DNA of 64,000 bases from Papio anubis. Taxonomy: Eukaryota > Chordata > Mammalia > Primates > Cercopithecidae. The notes beneath the pieces were generated by a model that was not told where the DNA came from, made no database searches, and saw nothing but the letters and a program-made list of their open reading frames with translations. Shown here one piece after another: positions 61,040-64,000 of this stretch. Position numbers and translations under genes: made by a program. Numbering within the stretch: the first letter of the stretch is position 1; each line of letters starts with the position of its first letter. Where the stretch lies: contig NC_044981.1 in NCBI RefSeq assembly GCF_008728515.1, forward strand, positions 129,306,884 through 129,370,883. The letters are read 5' to 3'.

Positions 61040-62419
61040 TCAAAGACTCTGTCCGTTCTACTAGTGATTTTTTCTAGCTACCATGGGCATGCAAGAGAAA
61101 ACTTGAGAAGTTGATGAAGAGAGTTTGTTAATTTAGCATCTAAAGGGGCATGCATTTAGAGGATTTAATCTAAAATCCTCTGGCCAAGCTAGTTCTCTCA
61201 AATCTGGCTTTTAAAGGCAGTCAACCTTAAAAAGTGAAACAGCAGTACACATATTTGTATTTTTAATTCACCTAAACACACTCTCACGTAGTCAATAGGA
61301 AAAAAGGAATCATCATCAGTCTTCAGCACATTTAATCAGAATTATACCAGAGAAATTTACTAGTTTATATTTTATTTTTCTCAGGAAGACATTTTTAAGT
61401 TTGCATAATAATACAATGAAGACATATAAAAGTATAGAAACCATGGGCTCATTCACACAATGAATGAAAAATGAAGAACTCAATGAAGCTCTAAAAAACA
61501 CTCATGAGCTATAAGGTGTTGGGCTTCTTATTTTTAATGGTATAACAATTTTTAATATGTTATAGAGATAAGCACAGAAAAAGAGATGACTTATACAGCA
61601 ACAAGTACATCTTTTGAAAACTGTTTTAATATGTTATTTCTACATGGCAGTGGTGTATTTTGGCAAAATCATTTCTCGGTAACAAAGTGGCCTAGTACAC
61701 AATATTATCATTATTAGATGCGATAAGGGTGATGGGGGTGATAATAAAGTTTTACCCATTTGGTCACACCATATTTTCCCTTTGTTGGCAAAGCTTTACT
61801 ACATATATCACAGCAGCAAGGAAATAAACTAAGCTATTTCTACTTAACACCTCTTGTGTTTCCTGGTCATAAATGACATGAACCATACAGTTAAATAACT
61901 TAGAAGCAAGCAGAAAATTACAAAGAGGAAAGCTGAAGTCTAGCCAAACGGCAAAAAAAGAACAGTCATAGGGTACCCACCAATCACACAAGTCAGTAAT
62001 GTTATTCTGTTAGAAAAGCAATTAATTGATAGAAAACCATGCGGTAACGATTATGCTCTTTTCCACATGAAGAGAATTAACCAGGCCCTCAGTGAGCTCT
62101 GTGTTAATTTAGTATGCATGATTTATTAATGACTTGATCGGCTGGAAGATTCAGAGGAGAAACGTAAATGTTGGAAACAGAAAGTAAAGAAACTTGGATT
62201 GCTTTTCTTAGCAAAAAAGGAAATTCAAGTTCGACTTATCTTTCAATAGCAACAATGATCTGAAGAATAGTCTAATTATTTATATAATGATAAATAATAA
62301 ATTAGTGGTTATAACTTTTCAGTAGTAATTTGCACAGTAGTCCCTATTATGGTTATACCTTATCAATCACTAAACCTATCATTACAAAATCATTTTATCA
62401 CCTTTTTATTTACTACTAT

Positions 62420-62652
62420 ATAACTAATACTTATTGAGAGCTTACTACATGCTAGATGATGTACATTTAGCTAATCCTTAAAACAACCCTAATTAATACA
62501 AATCACTATACCCATTTTATAGACAAGAAAACTGAAGTGCAGTGGGGGCTGAAGAGCCTGCATAAGTTCCAGTGCAGGAGATGGTAGAGCTAAGATTTGA
62601 ACTCAGGTTTTTAGCTCTAATACGCAGGATCTTTCCACCGTATCAGGCTGCC
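62420..62652 (-). mobile_element. MIR, nearly complete
   Basis: TACTTATTGAGAGCTTACTA, CCATTTTATAGACAAGAAAA and GAGCTAAGATTTGAACTCAG follow the MIR reverse complement. Confidence 0.88.
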
Positions 62653-62924
62653 TTCAGGTATGAAAATGGCTTATGCTCATGACAATGCCTCTTCTCAAAG
62701 GCCCAAAGCATAATGAGAATGCAGTTATCTCCTAGATAGAATAATTAAAAATACCTCATTAAAAATAAAAACTGCACAATACCGGAATAGGATACTAAGG
62801 CATGTTTCCCATTTCTTCCCCATGGGATATTTTAAAAGACAACAAGAAGTAGCAAATTTGAAATTAGGTAACAGTAACAGCACACCCTTAAAAGGCACTT
62901 GATAATTCCAGGCATTGCTCTTGC

Positions 62925-63118
62925 CCTTTACACCTATTAACTGATTTACTGCTCTCAACAGTCAGTAGATAATATCATCATCTTCATTTTTCAGATAAGG
63001 AAACTGAGGCACAAAATGGTTAAATAACTTCCCCAGTCACAAAGCTTGTACGAGCTAGAATTTGAGACCAAGTGGTGCGTGTTCAGAATCCAAACTCTAA
63101 ACCATACTGCCTCTCAGG
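62925..63118 (-). mobile_element. MIR
   Basis: TTTTCAGATAAGGAAACTGA, GGCACAAAATGGTTAAATAA and CTAAACCATACTGCCTCTC follow MIR, antisense. It is the second MIR within 700 bases. Confidence 0.88.
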
Positions 63119-64000
63119 CAGCATTAGCTAATCAAGAATTCCTTTTGTCTGTATGAAGATAATGCAGAGTATAATCTAGATGGGTATAAAGGCTACTCCA
63201 TCTCATGCAATGTTTACATTTGACTTCTAACATTTATGACAAAAAGGCATGGCCCAAAGCCTTCAGCAAAACTAAGAAACAGTTTATCAGAGCTTCTGAC
63301 TTCTACTTGCAGCGAAATTCCTATGTATGCATATCTAAAGCTATGAACAATATTTGCAAAAGTAGCTTCATTATAGTAATAGTAACACAGATTTTACTTG
63401 TGAATGGAGGTGGTAGAATGAGAGCTGTGTCTAACAAAACTCGTCTAGAAGCTAGACATGAAGATTAGTTTTGCTACTTTGAATTTCAACTCTTAGAACT
63501 GATTTCAAAAGCTTAGTATTGGTTTTGATTATAATCTCTTTAATTTGAAAGTTTAGGGAGGTCAAAAGGAGAAAGAAGAGGAAGGAGAGAGCGAGTTTTT
63601 GGTCTAATTCGTTATACTGGAAACATCTCTCACTAAAATTTTAAAGGTTTGCCTTTAGTCAAAGACAGACAAAGAGGTTCATTTTACTGAGAAAAGGCAT
63701 CCCTGGGAAAGTATATGAAGAGAGGAGTAAAAAGCACGATGTGTTAGCTTTACTAAAATGCCTGAATTTTAAAGTAATAATTCAACAAAATGGATGCTAC
63801 CGTTTGGGGGAAGTGGTGCCTGTCAATGTAGAACTGTTTTTTCTATGCAAGTAAGGGTAGAACAAAAGGGAAAAGTGGAAATAAAACATTTATTCTGTCA
63901 CAGAAAATAAACTGCACTCACATTAAGTGAGCACCAACAGGGACCTCTAAAGCTCGAAGTTAGTCCCAAAGTTTTTTTGGTTTGATTTTTCTAAATAAAA

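Overview
This is a mammalian, almost certainly primate (human or a close relative), nuclear genomic window. The evidence is thirteen GT-AG-bounded minus-strand exons that together encode most of EYA4 (eyes absent homolog 4), sitting in AT-rich introns full of primate Alu copies, L1 fragments, a MaLR solo LTR, and old L2, MIR and hAT-type repeats. Nothing prokaryotic is present: no operons, CRISPR arrays, tRNA or rRNA genes.

Layout. EYA4 is transcribed from right to left. I number its exons E1-E13 in transcription order within the window: E1 60901-60993, E2 56361-56427, E3 55004-55146, E4 54717-54860, E5 52611-52690, E6 48744-48909, E7 39061-39197, E8 37243-37326, E9 13992-14081, E10 7701-7759, E11 7442-7602, E12 5060-5174, E13 1019-1140. 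The exons join in one continuous reading frame of 1461 nt (487 codons), about three quarters of the roughly 639-residue protein. Missing are about 92 N-terminal residues (upstream, beyond position 64000) and about 59 C-terminal residues (beyond position 1). E1-E7 encode the Ser/Tyr/Pro-rich transactivation region. E8-E13 encode most of the C-terminal EYA domain, including the HAD-phosphatase DLDET motif in E8. The last HAD motif lies outside the window.

Introns. The E9-E8 intron (23.2 kb) carries a nearly complete old L1 (about 24763-33105, same strand as EYA4) that splits an older L2 and itself holds two Alus. The E10-E9 intron carries a processed HSPE1 (chaperonin 10) pseudogene at about 9427-9890 and a 5'-truncated L1. 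The E13-E12 intron holds a nested retrotransposon stack at 3076-4356 with target-site copies still readable. The E7-E6 intron has a MaLR solo LTR inside an L1 with a 5-bp target duplication. Two introns are very short (98 bp, E10-E11; 143 bp, E3-E4).

Role. EYA proteins act in the PAX-SIX-EYA-DACH network as SIX coactivators and as HAD-family phosphatases. EYA4 lesions cause DFNA10 hearing loss and dilated cardiomyopathy 1J. I found no previously undescribed biological system. The points most worth a second look are alternative splice sites (tandem donors at E6, NAGNAG at E7, tandem acceptors at E1), in-frame skippable exons including the catalytic one, and the retrotransposon insertion history.
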